Shown piece after piece: positions 22,899 through 31,531 of a stretch of 64,000 bases of DNA. A program made the position numbers and the translations under genes. The notes below the pieces were generated by a model. The model had not been told where the DNA came from. It made no database searches and saw nothing but the letters and a program-made list of their open reading frames with translations. The stretch's first letter is position 1; each line of letters starts with the position of its first letter. Source of the stretch: Nocardioides jensenii JCM 1364 = NBRC 14755. Its GTDB lineage: Bacteria > Actinomycetota > Actinomycetes > Propionibacteriales > Nocardioidaceae. The stretch lies in NCBI RefSeq assembly GCF_001552535.1, contig NZ_BCRJ01000004.1, forward strand, positions 1 through 64,000, read 5' to 3'.

Positions 22899-23570
22899 TC
22901 AGCGCAGGCTGCAGAACCTCTCGACCTTGGCGGTCGGTCCGGACACGATCAGCTGGTCGTGCCGGGCCACGCTCGTCTCGGGGCGGGCGTAGGTGAAGTC
23001 CTCACCGAGGCGCTTGACCCCGACAATGGTGACGCCGTGGTGCGTGCGCGGCGAGGACTCGGCCAGGGTCTTGTCCCAGGTCTCCTGCGGGGCCGGGGCG
23101 CGCGCGATCGAGAAGTCGTCGTCGAACTCGATGTAGTCCATCATCCCGCCGGTGAGCATGTGCGCCACCCGCTCCCCCATCGAGAACTCCGGGTAGACCA
23201 CGTGGTGCGCGCCGACCCGTTGCAGGATCTTGCCGTGCTTGCTGGTGATCGCCTTGGCCCAGATGTCGGGGACGCCGGCCTCGGCCAGGGCCAGCACGGT
23301 CAGCACACTCGCCTCGATGTCGGTGCCGATCGCGACCACCGCGCGGTCGAACTCGCTGACGCCGAGCTGTCGCAGCGCCTGCTCGTCGGTGCTGTCGGCC
23401 TGCACCACATGGGTGAGCTCGTCCGACCAGCGCTGCACGAGGTCGTCGCGCTCGTCGACGGCGAGCACCTCACGGCCCATCCTGACCAGGGAGGTCGCCA
23501 CCGCGGTGCCGAACCTCCCCAAGCCGATCACGACGATCGACAGCGGCTCTTCCTTCTTGAACTTAACCAA
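22899..23570 (-). CDS. TrkA/KtrA-type potassium uptake regulator
   Basis: A 223-residue RCK protein: SIVVIGLGRFGTAVATSLVR is the Rossmann nucleotide-binding loop, AVDERDDLVQRWSDELTHVV with QADSTDE follows, and a C-terminal RCK_C part has YARPETSVARHDQLIVSG. It should form the cytosolic ring that gates the membrane channel subunit in response to ATP/ADP or NAD(H). The likely start is TTG, overlapping the end of the channel gene (TTGGTTAA) with GAGGAGAG 7 bases upstream, so the two subunits are translationally coupled. Confidence 0.9.
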   Translation of the reverse strand: MVKFKKEEPLSIVVIGLGRFGTAVATSLVRMGREVLAVDERDDLVQRWSDELTHVVQADSTDEQALRQLGVSEFDRAVVAIGTDIEASVLTVLALAEAGVPDIWAKAITSKHGKILQRVGAHHVVYPEFSMGERVAHMLTGGMMDYIEFDDDFSIARAPAPQETWDKTLAESSPRTHHGVTIVGVKRLGEDFTYARPETSVARHDQLIVSGPTAKVERFCSLR

Positions 23571-24893
23571 CGACGGGTCTCTCCTCGGGCAGTTGGTAGT
23601 GACGGTGCGTGGATCTGAAGGCAAGGGCTGAGGCGACGGTGATCGTGCCGACGCGGCCGACGTACATGAGCATCATGAGCGTCACCTCCGCCACGGGCGG
23701 GAGGTGGGGCGTGATGCCCGTGGACAGACCGACCGTGGCGAAGGCGGAGATCGACTCGAAGAGCACGACGTCGAGCGCGTAGTCCGTCGACATCAGGATC
23801 ACCATCGTGCCTGTCGAGATCGCGGCGATGGCGAGGAGCACGACCGTCAGCGCCTGGCGGATCGTGGAGTGGCTGATGCTGCGGTGCGCGATGTTGGTCT
23901 GCCGCTCCCCGCGAATCTCGGCGATGATCGCGAACGCGAGCAGGAAGAACGTGGTGACCTTGATGCCACCGGCCGTGCCGGCCGAACCACCGCCGATGAA
24001 CATCAGCAGGTAGTTGACCGCCATCGTCTCCGGGGTGATCGCCGCGTAGTCGACGGTGTTGAAGCCGGCGGTCCGTGGGACGACGCCACCCGTCACACCA
24101 CCCACGACCTTGCCCCACGGCGACAGGTCGCCCAGCGTGCCTTGGTTCGACCACTCGAGCGCGAGGAAGGCCAGCGTGCCGACGGCGAGCAGGAACACGG
24201 ACCCGTAGACGGTCAACCGGGTGTGCACGGTCCACATGCGAGGTCGGCGCCATTTCCTCCGGAGCTCGAACAGCACGGGGAAGCCCAGCCCTCCCGCGAT
24301 GACCGCGGCACAGATCGGGAACCGATCCAGGCGTCGGAGACGAACCCCATCAGGTTGTCGCTGTAGAGCGCGAAGCCGGCGTTGTTGAACGCGGAGATCG
24401 AATGGAACAGCCCGTGCCACAGCGCCTCGCCCCACGCATCGTCGCACCGTGCCCGGAACCTGCCGGCGAGGACCAACGCGAACACCGCCTCGAAGGCCAG
24501 CATCGTGATCGCCACCCGGCGTACGACGTGGCGCACGTCGCCGATGTTCATCGTGTGGGTCTCGGCCTGGGCGATCAGGGAGGAGCTGAGCCGCAGGCGC
24601 CCGCTGACCAGCAGCCCGAGCAGGGTCGCCAGGGTCATGATGCCGAAGCCGCCGACCTGGATCAGGCACATCACGACGACCTGGCCGAAGGGCGACCAGT
24701 ACGTCGCGGTGTCCACCGTCGTCAGCCCGGTGACGCACACTGCGGACACACTCGTGAATGCGGCCGTCAGGATGGGAGGCCGTGTCGGCCCCGGCGTCGA
24801 GACGGGGAGGGAGAGCAGGATCGTGCCCACCGTGATGGCCATCAGGAACGCAAAAGGCACGATGCGCGTGGGATGCATCAGTGTGCGCTTCAT
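23563..24893 (-). pseudogene. TrkH/KtrB potassium channel subunit with a frameshift
   Basis: The translocating subunit of a Trk/Ktr potassium system, split over two frames. The first frame gives ITVGTILLSLPVSTPG, VCVTGLTTVDT (first pore loop) and FNNAGFALYSDNLMGFVSDA (second). The second frame gives FPICAAVIAGGLGFPVLFEL, PRTAGFNTVDYAAI (third pore loop) and FATVGLSTGITPHLPPV (fourth). The switch is at about 24321-24325, where one G lost from a run would change TGGATCGGGTTCCCG to TGGATCGGTTCCCG. With that base restored the protein is about 444 residues with all four pore-loop glycines. It is either a recent mutation or a sequencing error. The start with GAGAGG upstream was chosen. Confidence 0.85.
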
Positions 24894-25065
24894 CCAACCT
24901 CTCGGAATCTGGAACACCCTAGCGTCCGGCGATGCTCGTGCAGGATGGTCCGTCGCGGGCCGGCCGTTCGACGACCTGGAGTGGCCCAGAACCCGCGCGC
25001 GGTGGGGGTTTCAGCCGTTCTCATCGCGAGAAACCCCGGTTTTCTGGGCGTGTCGCGTGTGTCCT

Positions 25066-25103
25066 GCCCCGAAAACCTTGGCGACGGTCGTTAGTTTCGG
25101 GGC
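25066..25103 (+). promoter_or_regulatory. Leader hairpin before the HU gene
   Basis: GCCCCGAAA (25066-25074) pairs with TTTCGGGGC (25095-25103), ending about 25 bases before the HU start. A perfect 9-bp stem in this position may affect translation or mRNA stability. The 148 bases before it, back to the potassium channel gene, presumably hold the promoter. Confidence 0.4.
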
Positions 25104-25128
25104 GTACGGACATCCTCAAGACCATGAA

Positions 25129-25455
25129 ATGGTGGAGAAATTGAACAAGCGTGAACTGGTGGACGCGATCGTCGAGCAGACCGGCTGGACCCGCAAGGAG
25201 GCCGAGGCCGGCCTGGGCGCCGTCGTGAACACCATCAGCGACGCAGTCGCCGAGGGCGACCGGGTGCAGATCCCGGGCTTCGGCACCTTCGAGAAGCGTG
25301 AGCGCGCGGCTCGCGAGGCCCGCAACCCGCAGACCGGCGAGACCATCAAGATCAAGAAGACCAGCGTTCCCGCCTTCAAGGCCGGCTCTGGCTTCAAGAC
25401 CTACGTGGCCGCCACGAAGAAGGACCAGGCAGCGATCCGCAAGGCCCGCGGCTGA
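25129..25455 (+). CDS. HU-family DNA-binding protein
   Basis: A 108-residue nucleoid protein: LNKRELVDAIVEQTGWTRKE opens the dimerisation helices, VQIPGFGTFEKRERAAREAR and NPQTGETIKI form the DNA-binding beta arms, and VPAFKAGSGFK is the conserved C-terminal region. The end is moderately basic (AATKKDQAAIRKARG) but lacks the long lysine/alanine tail of mycobacterial HU. The start is either ATG at MVEKLNKRE or TTG four codons later; the ATG is used because the ribosome site is too close to the TTG. A strong terminator follows. Confidence 0.9.
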   Translation: MVEKLNKRELVDAIVEQTGWTRKEAEAGLGAVVNTISDAVAEGDRVQIPGFGTFEKRERAAREARNPQTGETIKIKKTSVPAFKAGSGFKTYVAATKKDQAAIRKARG

Positions 25456-25471
25456 CGCCGACTGTCTCACC

Positions 25472-25507
25472 CGAACCCCGCTTCGTCGTCTGACGGGGCG
25501 GGGTTCG
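25472..25507 (+). terminator. Terminator of the HU gene
   Basis: CGAACCCCGC (25472-25481) pairs perfectly with GCGGGGTTCG (25498-25507), 16 bases after the HU stop. The stem is GC-rich, with no T-run beyond it. Confidence 0.75.
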
Positions 25508-25558
25508 CTGTGTCACGGAATCAGGTATCTGGCGGCGTCCCAGATCCTCCTGTCTCAC

Positions 25559-25876
25559 ATGACCTTCGCTCTCAGGCACGACCACCCGGTCTCGTTGGCC
25601 CGCCAGGAGATCGGCATCGTCTGCACCGCGCATCGCATCGTGCGGGTGGCAGTGGCCGCCGATGCCCGGGGTGTCGACCCGGCGCGCTCGATCGCCCCAC
25701 TGGTGCGTGCGTGGTGCCACGGCCGTCTGCCGCTGCTGCGTCGCACCACGCACCACTCCGATCAGCTGCAATGGCTGCTGGCGCGGACGCTCGACGAGAT
25801 CGCCGACCAGGTCACCCGGGCCCGCGCCTCGGAGGCGCTGCACGCGGCCGCGGTCGAGATCGCGCGAGCCTCCTGA
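25559..25876 (+). CDS. Hypothetical protein
   Basis: A 105-residue soluble protein that I do not recognise. It has HDHPVSLARQEIGIVCTAHR and an Ala/Arg-rich helical end (DQVTRARASEALHAAAVEIA). Codon composition looks like the real genes nearby, but an antisense frame of similar length exists, so the call is moderate. There is no clear ribosome site; TCCTCCTG just upstream is the wrong strand for one. It may be an actinobacterial orphan family. Confidence 0.4.
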   Translation: MTFALRHDHPVSLARQEIGIVCTAHRIVRVAVAADARGVDPARSIAPLVRAWCHGRLPLLRRTTHHSDQLQWLLARTLDEIADQVTRARASEALHAAAVEIARAS

Positions 25877-25901
25877 GGAGCCGAACCTCGCCCAGACCCG
25901 G

Positions 25902-26090
25902 TCACTCCCGTTTCTGGAACGTGACCACCAGCAACGCGACACCGAAGCCCGCGATCACCGGACCGGCATAGGCCCAGAAGGTGCTGCCGGTCATGGCGCT
26001 GCCCTCGATGGCGCCGAGGCCCTGACCCCAGAAGATGAACCCCAGCACGATCAGCAGCGAGCCGAGGACGATGCGCGCGGTGCGGTTCAC
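25902..26090 (-). CDS. Small two-helix membrane protein
   Basis: A 62-residue protein with two membrane helices (about 6-24 and 38-57): RIVLGSLLIVLGFIFWGQGL and YAGPVIAGFGVALLVVTFQK. Its GTG start overlaps the TGA stop of the alcohol dehydrogenase gene (GTGA), so it is probably translated together with it. No function is known. Confidence 0.7.
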   Translation of the reverse strand: MNRTARIVLGSLLIVLGFIFWGQGLGAIEGSAMTGSTFWAYAGPVIAGFGVALLVVTFQKRE

Positions 26091-27103
26091 GGCTGGACCA
26101 TCACCTTCGTGGCGGTTCGCTCGTCCATCGCCCGATAGGCGTCGGCCACCTGGTCGAGGGGCAGACTCAGGTCGAAGACGAGACCGGGGTTGATCGTGCC
26201 GTCGACGACGAGCTTGAGCAGGCCGGGCAGATACGCCCGGACCGGCGCCATGCCGCCGGCCAGGCCGACGTTGCGTCGGAACATCGTGCGCACCGGGAGC
26301 TCCACGCCATGGGGTACGCCGACGAAGCCGACCGTCGATCCAGGACGGGCCACCGTGAACGCGGTGTTGATGGCCTGATCGGTGCCGACGCACTCGAGAA
26401 CGGCGTCGGCGCCCACGCCGTCGGTGAGGTCGGCGATGACGGCAGCGCCCTCGTCGCCTCGCTCGGAGACGACGTGGGTGGCACCGAAGGCGGTGGCGAT
26501 CTGCTGGCGTGACTCGTGGCGCGACATCGCGATGACACGTTCGGCTCCCATCTGAGCCGCGGCCAGGACGCCGCACAGGCCGACCGCGCCGTCACCCACC
26601 ACGACCACGGTGTCGCCGGCCTTCACCCGGGCCGCCGTGGCTGCGTGCCAGCCCGTCGGCATCACGTCGGACAGGGCGAGCAGCGACGGGAGCAACGCGG
26701 CGTCCGGTATGCCGTCGGTCTTGACCAGCGAACCCTCGGCCTGGAACACCTTGGTGTACTCGGCCTGGCCGCTCTGGGTGAAGCCGAGGTTGTTGCACAC
26801 CGAGTGCATGCCAACTGCGCAGTGCGGACAGGTGTTGTCGGCGTGGCAGAACGGGATCACCACGAAGTCGCCAGGCTTGAAGCTGGTCACCGCGGCGCCC
26901 ACCTCCTCGACGACGCCGACCGCCTCGTGGCCGATCGTGTCTCCTGCCGTGATCGGGTTCTCACCGCGGTAGGGCCAGAGGTCGGAGCCGCAGACGCAGC
27001 CCGCGGTGACCTTGACGATGGCATCGGTTGGGGCGTCTATCGTGGGGTCGGGCACCTCGGACAGTCGGATGTCACGAGAGCCGTGGATGGTGGTGGCGCG
27101 CAT
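26087..27103 (-). CDS. Zinc-dependent alcohol dehydrogenase family protein
   Basis: A 338-residue medium-chain dehydrogenase. CVCGSDLWPYRG has the catalytic zinc Cys, GDTIGHEAVGVVEEVG the GHE motif, and CHADNTCPHCAVGMHSVC the four-Cys structural zinc lobe. The nucleotide-binding turn is VVVVGDGAVGLCGVLAAAQM. Late parts contain GFVGVPHGVELPVRTMFRRN. It oxidises an alcohol or reduces an aldehyde with NAD(P); the substrate is not evident. It is divergent from the XRE-MurA gene, and the palindrome between them could control both. A small membrane protein follows through a stop-start overlap. Confidence 0.92.
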   Translation of the reverse strand: MRATTIHGSRDIRLSEVPDPTIDAPTDAIVKVTAGCVCGSDLWPYRGENPITAGDTIGHEAVGVVEEVGAAVTSFKPGDFVVIPFCHADNTCPHCAVGMHSVCNNLGFTQSGQAEYTKVFQAEGSLVKTDGIPDAALLPSLLALSDVMPTGWHAATAARVKAGDTVVVVGDGAVGLCGVLAAAQMGAERVIAMSRHESRQQIATAFGATHVVSERGDEGAAVIADLTDGVGADAVLECVGTDQAINTAFTVARPGSTVGFVGVPHGVELPVRTMFRRNVGLAGGMAPVRAYLPGLLKLVVDGTINPGLVFDLSLPLDQVADAYRAMDERTATKVMVQP

Positions 27104-27140
27104 GACCGGAATCCTTGCACGCGGCGCGGGATCTTGGCCG

Positions 27141-27158
27141 TATCTCATATCTGAGATA
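27141..27158. promoter_or_regulatory. Palindromic operator between adh and the XRE-MurA gene
   Basis: TATCTCA (27141-27147), spacer TATC, and TGAGATA (27152-27158) form a perfect 7-bp inverted repeat, ending 11 bases before the XRE-MurA start and 38 bases from the adh start. Its AT-rich character in this genome and its place over the likely -10 region fit a repressor site. The XRE domain encoded next door is the obvious candidate to bind it. Confidence 0.7.
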
Positions 27159-27169
27159 CCGTCGTCGTC

Positions 27170-28699
27170 ATGACCCAGGACTACCTCGGACGCATCGGCA
27201 ACCTGATCCGCGACGCCCGCAAGCACCGCGGCCTCACCCAGCAGCAGCTGGCCGATCTGCTCGCCACCAGTCAGTCGGCGGTCAACCGCATCGAGAAGGG
27301 GCACCAGAACCTGTCCCTGGAGATGCTGGCCCGCATCGGCTCCGCACTCGACTCCGAGATCGTCGCGCTCGGCGCCGGCGGGCCCACGCACCTGCGCGTC
27401 ACCGGCCCCACCACGCTGTCCGGAACGATCGACGTGAAGTCGTCGAAGAACGCCGGCGTCGCCCTGCTCTGCGCCTCCCTGCTCAACAAGGGCCGTACGA
27501 CGCTCCGCAAGGTGGCGCGCATCGAAGAGGTCAACCGCCTGCTCGAGGTCCTCGACAGCATCGGCGTGCAGACGCGCTGGCTCAACGACAGCAACGACCT
27601 CGAGATCGTGCCGCCGGCTCAGCTCGACCTGGCCAACATCGACGAGGACGCGGCTCGGCGTACCCGCTCGATCATCATGTTCCTCGGCCCGCTGCTGCAC
27701 CGCGAGGACGTCTTCGACCTGCCGTACGCCGGCGGCTGCAACCTCGGCGACCGCACCGTCCAGCCGCACATGGCCGCCCTGCGTCCGTTCGGCCTCGACG
27801 TGAAGGCGACCGAGGGCAGCTACCACGCCACGGTCAACCGTGCCATCGAGCCGGTTCGCCCGATCGTGCTCACCGAGCGCGGCGACACCGTCACCGAGAA
27901 CGCGCTGATGGCCGCAGCCCTGCACCCGGGCACCACCGTGATCCGCAACGCCTCGTCGAACTACATGGTGCAGGACCTCTGCTTCTACCTGCAGCGTCTC
28001 GGCGTGGTCGTCGAAGGCGTCGGGTCGACCACCCTGACCGTGACCGGCCGGACCCAGATCGACGTCGACGTCGACTACGCGCCCAGCGAGGACCCGATCG
28101 AGGCCATGTCGCTGCTCGCCGCGGCCATCGTGACGAACTCCGAGATCACCATCCGCCGGGTGCCGATCGAGTTCCTCGAGATCGAGCTGGCCACCCTCGA
28201 GGAGATGGGCTTCAACTACAGCCGCTCCCACGAGTACGTCGCCGAGAACGGCCACACCCGCCTGGTCGACGTGAGCACCCGCCAGTCACAGCTCAAGGCA
28301 CCTCTGGACAAGATCCACCCGATGCCCTTCCCCGGGCTCAACATCGACAACCTCCCGTTCTTCGCGGTCATCGCCGCCGTCGCGGAGGGCCAGACGCTGC
28401 TGCACGACTGGGTCTACGAGAACCGGGCGATCTACCTCACCGAGCTGACCAAGCTCGGCGGCCAGGTCAAACTGCTCGACCCGCACCGCGTGCTGGTCGA
28501 GGGCCCCACCCGGTGGTCGGGCACCGAGATCGTCTGCCCGCCGGCACTGCGCCCGGCCGTGGTGATCCTGCTGGCCATGCTGGCATCCAAGGGCACCTCG
28601 GTGCTGCGCTCGACCTACGTCATCCACCGTGGCTACGAGGACCTCGCCGAGCGTCTGAACACCCTCGGCGCCAACATCGTCACGTTCCGCGACATCTGA
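27170..28699 (+). CDS. XRE helix-turn-helix fused to UDP-GlcNAc enolpyruvyltransferase (MurA-like)
   Basis: A 509-residue fusion. Residues about 8-63 are an XRE DNA-binding domain (IRDARKHRGLTQQQLADLLA, SQSAVNRIEKGHQNLSLEML). Residues about 75-505 form an EPT domain like MurA: SSKNAGVALLCASLLNKGRT with the K93-N94 pair, AGGCNLGDRTVQPHMAAL with C190 in the place of the PEP-binding Cys of MurA, and PALRPAVVILLAMLASKGTS near the end. SEDPIEAMSL stands where MurA has its catalytic Asp. MurA makes the first committed peptidoglycan precursor; here the fold is tied to a DNA-binding domain, so it may act as a sensor of UDP-GlcNAc or PEP. Such fusions exist in other actinobacteria. Confidence 0.9.
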   Translation: MTQDYLGRIGNLIRDARKHRGLTQQQLADLLATSQSAVNRIEKGHQNLSLEMLARIGSALDSEIVALGAGGPTHLRVTGPTTLSGTIDVKSSKNAGVALLCASLLNKGRTTLRKVARIEEVNRLLEVLDSIGVQTRWLNDSNDLEIVPPAQLDLANIDEDAARRTRSIIMFLGPLLHREDVFDLPYAGGCNLGDRTVQPHMAALRPFGLDVKATEGSYHATVNRAIEPVRPIVLTERGDTVTENALMAAALHPGTTVIRNASSNYMVQDLCFYLQRLGVVVEGVGSTTLTVTGRTQIDVDVDYAPSEDPIEAMSLLAAAIVTNSEITIRRVPIEFLEIELATLEEMGFNYSRSHEYVAENGHTRLVDVSTRQSQLKAPLDKIHPMPFPGLNIDNLPFFAVIAAVAEGQTLLHDWVYENRAIYLTELTKLGGQVKLLDPHRVLVEGPTRWSGTEIVCPPALRPAVVILLAMLASKGTSVLRSTYVIHRGYEDLAERLNTLGANIVTFRDI

Positions 28700-28713
28700 G
28701 GCTGAGGCTGGGC

Positions 28714-28804
28714 CGGTCAGTTTCACAGGTGAGCCTGTGAAGTTGCCCGATTGACACGAAACTTCCCGTCAATCGGTCAGTTTCACAGGCTCCCCTGTGA
28801 TTTT
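28714..28804. repeat. Composite repeat/hairpin terminator region
   Basis: CGGTCAGTTTCACAGG occurs twice, at 28714-28729 and 28774-28789, exactly 60 bases apart. Each copy starts a small hairpin: TTCACAGG with CCTGTGAA (28722-28741) and TCACAGG with CCTGTGA (28783-28800), the second followed by TTTT. Between them CGATTGAC (28748-28755) pairs with GTCAATCG (28768-28775). The whole block lies between the convergent XRE-MurA and zf-TFIIB genes and probably ends transcription from both sides. Confidence 0.8.
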
Positions 28805-28826
28805 GACCGCTCGCGAGCTGCTGGAA

Positions 28827-29090
28827 TCAGGTGAACAGGGTCGCGACCCAGGCCTCGGCGCGGGGGGCGACCTGGGGCGGGGTGGTCATGTCGGCCGTGA
28901 TCCGCGGCAGCGGCGCGGTGTGGAACCCGCCACCCTCGCGGTGGAAGTCGTTCTCGGCGTCGATCATCTCGGCCAGGTCGGCTCGTGAGAGGAACACCCC
29001 GTGTCCTTCGGGGCACTTGTAGACGCTCATCCGGCCGAGATCTCTGGCGACCATCTCCGCCTCACACCTGGGGCACTTCAGCGAGTCCAT
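28827..29090 (-). CDS. zf-TFIIB-domain small protein
   Basis: An 87-residue protein with a TFIIB-like zinc ribbon: LKCPRCEAEMVARDLGRMSV followed by YKCPEGHGVFLSRADLAEMI. The ligands are C6, C9, C26 and probably H30. The C-terminal half (HTAPLPRITADMTTPPQVAP) looks flexible. Function unknown; such proteins are common single-domain accessories in actinobacteria. It is divergent from the glycerophosphodiesterase gene. Confidence 0.85.
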   Translation of the reverse strand: MDSLKCPRCEAEMVARDLGRMSVYKCPEGHGVFLSRADLAEMIDAENDFHREGGGFHTAPLPRITADMTTPPQVAPRAEAWVATLFT

Positions 29091-29174
29091 GTGTCGCAGG
29101 CTACTCCTTTGTCGCGTAGGAATCTGAGTATCCGGACGCATGCCGCGCCGCGGTTCGTGAACCACGATCAGGTC

Positions 29175-29990
29175 ATGGACGTGTTGAATGCTGTCGTGAC
29201 CCGACGGCCCACCGGATACCCCTTCCTCGACGATCCCCCCGGGGTGCTCGCTTTCGCGCATCGCGGCGGGGCGTTCCACCCCGAGATCGAGGGGCTCGAG
29301 AACACGATGGCCGCGTTCCGGCATGCCGTGGCGCTGGGCTACCGCTACCTCGAGACCGACGTGCACGCGACTCGCGACGGAATGCTGCTCGCCTTCCACG
29401 ACAGCATTCTCGACCGCGTCACGGACCAGAAGGGTGAGCTCTCGACGTTGTCGTACGCCGAGGTGCAGGGGGCGCTGATCGGCGGACGTGAACGTGTGCC
29501 GACCCTGGCCGAGCTCTTCGACGAGTTCCCCGAGGTCAGGTTCAACATCGACATCAAGTCGGCGGCCGCCGTACGACCGCTGGCCGACTTCATCGGTGCC
29601 CGCAACGCCCACGACCGGGTCCTGGTCGGATCCTTCTCCGGTGCCAGCCTCCGTCTCTTCCGCCGGCTGACGCAGGGACGGGTGCCCACGTCGGCACACC
29701 CGGTCGAGGTCGCCGTCTGGCTCCTCTCCCCCACCGGGCGCATCGCCCGTCTGCTCACCGGCGGGCACGTGGCCGCACTGCAGATCCCGCACCGCAAACG
29801 CGGCATTCCGGTGACCAACTCCTGGCTGCTGCGCAAGGCTCATGCCATGGGCACACATGTGCACGTGTGGACGATCGATGACCCCGACGAGATGGCCGAG
29901 CTGCTCGACCGTGGTGTCGACGGCCTGATGACCGATCGCACCGACATACTCAAGGCCGTGCTCGTCGAGCGCGGCCAGTGGGAGGGATGA
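29175..29990 (+). CDS. Glycerophosphodiester phosphodiesterase family protein
   Basis: A 271-residue enzyme of the GDPD TIM-barrel family: LAFAHRGGAFHPEIEGLENT contains the catalytic HRG and the ENT metal-binding part, YLETDVHATRDGMLLAFHDS the E-D ligand pair and the second His, and RFNIDIKSAAAVRPL a further strand. It hydrolyses glycerophosphodiesters to glycerol-3-phosphate and an alcohol. There is no export signal, so it should be cytosolic. Just 4 bases separate it from the MFS gene, so they are an operon. Confidence 0.9.
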   Translation: MDVLNAVVTRRPTGYPFLDDPPGVLAFAHRGGAFHPEIEGLENTMAAFRHAVALGYRYLETDVHATRDGMLLAFHDSILDRVTDQKGELSTLSYAEVQGALIGGRERVPTLAELFDEFPEVRFNIDIKSAAAVRPLADFIGARNAHDRVLVGSFSGASLRLFRRLTQGRVPTSAHPVEVAVWLLSPTGRIARLLTGGHVAALQIPHRKRGIPVTNSWLLRKAHAMGTHVHVWTIDDPDEMAELLDRGVDGLMTDRTDILKAVLVERGQWEG

Positions 29991-29994
29991 GCAG

Positions 29995-31353
29995 ATGACG
30001 GACGACGGAGTCACCGGCATTGCGGACCTGAGGCCGCTGGCCCGGGCGAAGGAGCAAAAGGCCTGGTACTGGTACGACTGGGCGAACTCCGCCTACGTCA
30101 CCACGGTGTCGACGGTCATGCTGGGCCCCTACCTGATCGAGATCGCGAAGAACGCGGCCGTCGACAATCGGGTCGACGTGCTCGGGCTCTCGGTTGCCCC
30201 CGGCGCCCTGCCATCCTACCTCGTCACCTTCTCCACGATCCTCTCCGCGATCATCCTCCCGCTCCTCGGAGCGGTCGCGGACCGTACGGCGAACAAGAAG
30301 GGGATGCTGGCGGCATTCGCCTGGACCGGTGCCGCCTTTGCCTCCCTGCTGTTCTTCTGCAAGGGCGAGAACTGGCAGATCGGCGCGATCGCGGTGATCG
30401 GGGCGAACCTCTGCCTGGGCGCCTCGACCGTGTTCAACGACTCGATCCTGCCGTTGATCTCCACCGAGGAGGAACGCGACCGGGTCTCCTCGCGCGGCTG
30501 GGCCTGGGGCTACCTCGGTGGCGGGTTGCTCCTTGTCGTGAACCTGGTCATGTTCCTCTTCCACGACTCGTTCGGCATGTCCGAGGGATTCTCGGTGCGA
30601 CTCTCGATGCTGTCCGCCGCCCTCTGGTGGGCCGGGTTCACGTTCATCCCCTACCTGCGTCTGAAGAACTACGCCCCCACCCATGTCGTCGCCGAGGAGG
30701 GCGGCATCGTGTCGCAGAGCTTCGGACAGCTCTGGGCCACCTTGAAGGACATGAAGAACTACCCGATGGCGCTGACCTTCCTGGGTGCCTACCTCTTCTT
30801 CAACGACGGCATCCAGACCGTGATCGCGTCCTCCTCGATCTACGGCAAGGAGCAGCTCGGCTTCGGCACCTCCGTGTTGATCGGCACGATCTTGATGGTG
30901 CAGTTCGTCGCCTTCATCGGCGCCCTCGTCTTCGGCAAGGCTGCCGAGAAGTACGGCGCCAAACAGGTGATCCTCGCCGGGCTGGTGATCTGGATGGGCA
31001 TCGTGACGGTGGCGCTGGTGCTCCCGAAGGACCAGATCGCGCCGTTCCTGGCGATGGGGTTCGCCATCGGCCTGGTCCTCGGCGGCACCCAGGCGCTGGC
31101 CCGCTCCTACTTCTCGCTGCTGATTCCTCGCGGCCGAGAGGGTGAGTTCTTCAGCTTCTACCACGCGATGGACCGCGGTACGTCATGGTTCGGCACCCTC
31201 ACCTTCGGCCTCGTCTACCAGCTGACCGACTCCTACCGACCGGCGATCTTCGCGCTGATCGCGTTCTTCGCGATCGGTGGCGCACTGCTGATCAAGGTCG
31301 ATACCGCGCGCGGTATCCGCGAAGCCGGTAACGTTGAGCCGTCGGTCATCTGA
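29995..31353 (+). CDS. MFS transporter, UMF1/Atg22 type
   Basis: A 452-residue permease with about 12 membrane helices. The N-terminus EQKAWYWYDWANSAYVTTVS is the diagnostic start of the UMF1 family related to yeast Atg22 (vacuolar amino-acid efflux). GAVADRTANKKGMLAAFAWT holds the MFS loop motif, and RSYFSLLIPRGREGEFFSFY is the conserved late loop. The solute is not known; coupling with a glycerophosphodiesterase could suggest export or import of a breakdown product, which is inference. Confidence 0.92.
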   Translation: MTDDGVTGIADLRPLARAKEQKAWYWYDWANSAYVTTVSTVMLGPYLIEIAKNAAVDNRVDVLGLSVAPGALPSYLVTFSTILSAIILPLLGAVADRTANKKGMLAAFAWTGAAFASLLFFCKGENWQIGAIAVIGANLCLGASTVFNDSILPLISTEEERDRVSSRGWAWGYLGGGLLLVVNLVMFLFHDSFGMSEGFSVRLSMLSAALWWAGFTFIPYLRLKNYAPTHVVAEEGGIVSQSFGQLWATLKDMKNYPMALTFLGAYLFFNDGIQTVIASSSIYGKEQLGFGTSVLIGTILMVQFVAFIGALVFGKAAEKYGAKQVILAGLVIWMGIVTVALVLPKDQIAPFLAMGFAIGLVLGGTQALARSYFSLLIPRGREGEFFSFYHAMDRGTSWFGTLTFGLVYQLTDSYRPAIFALIAFFAIGGALLIKVDTARGIREAGNVEPSVI

Positions 31354-31531
31354 GTTCTCCCGGAGTGCCTGCCGAACGTGCGTTCGGCCACATTCGCGTC
31401 CCTGAGGAATCCTTGGTCACCGTCGTACGTTGGACATGTGACGCGGCACGCACGAAGGCCACGTCATGGTTGTGGGGGAATGCCGTCTCAACCACGAGAA
31501 GACATCCACAAACGTCAATCGGAGGTAGCTC

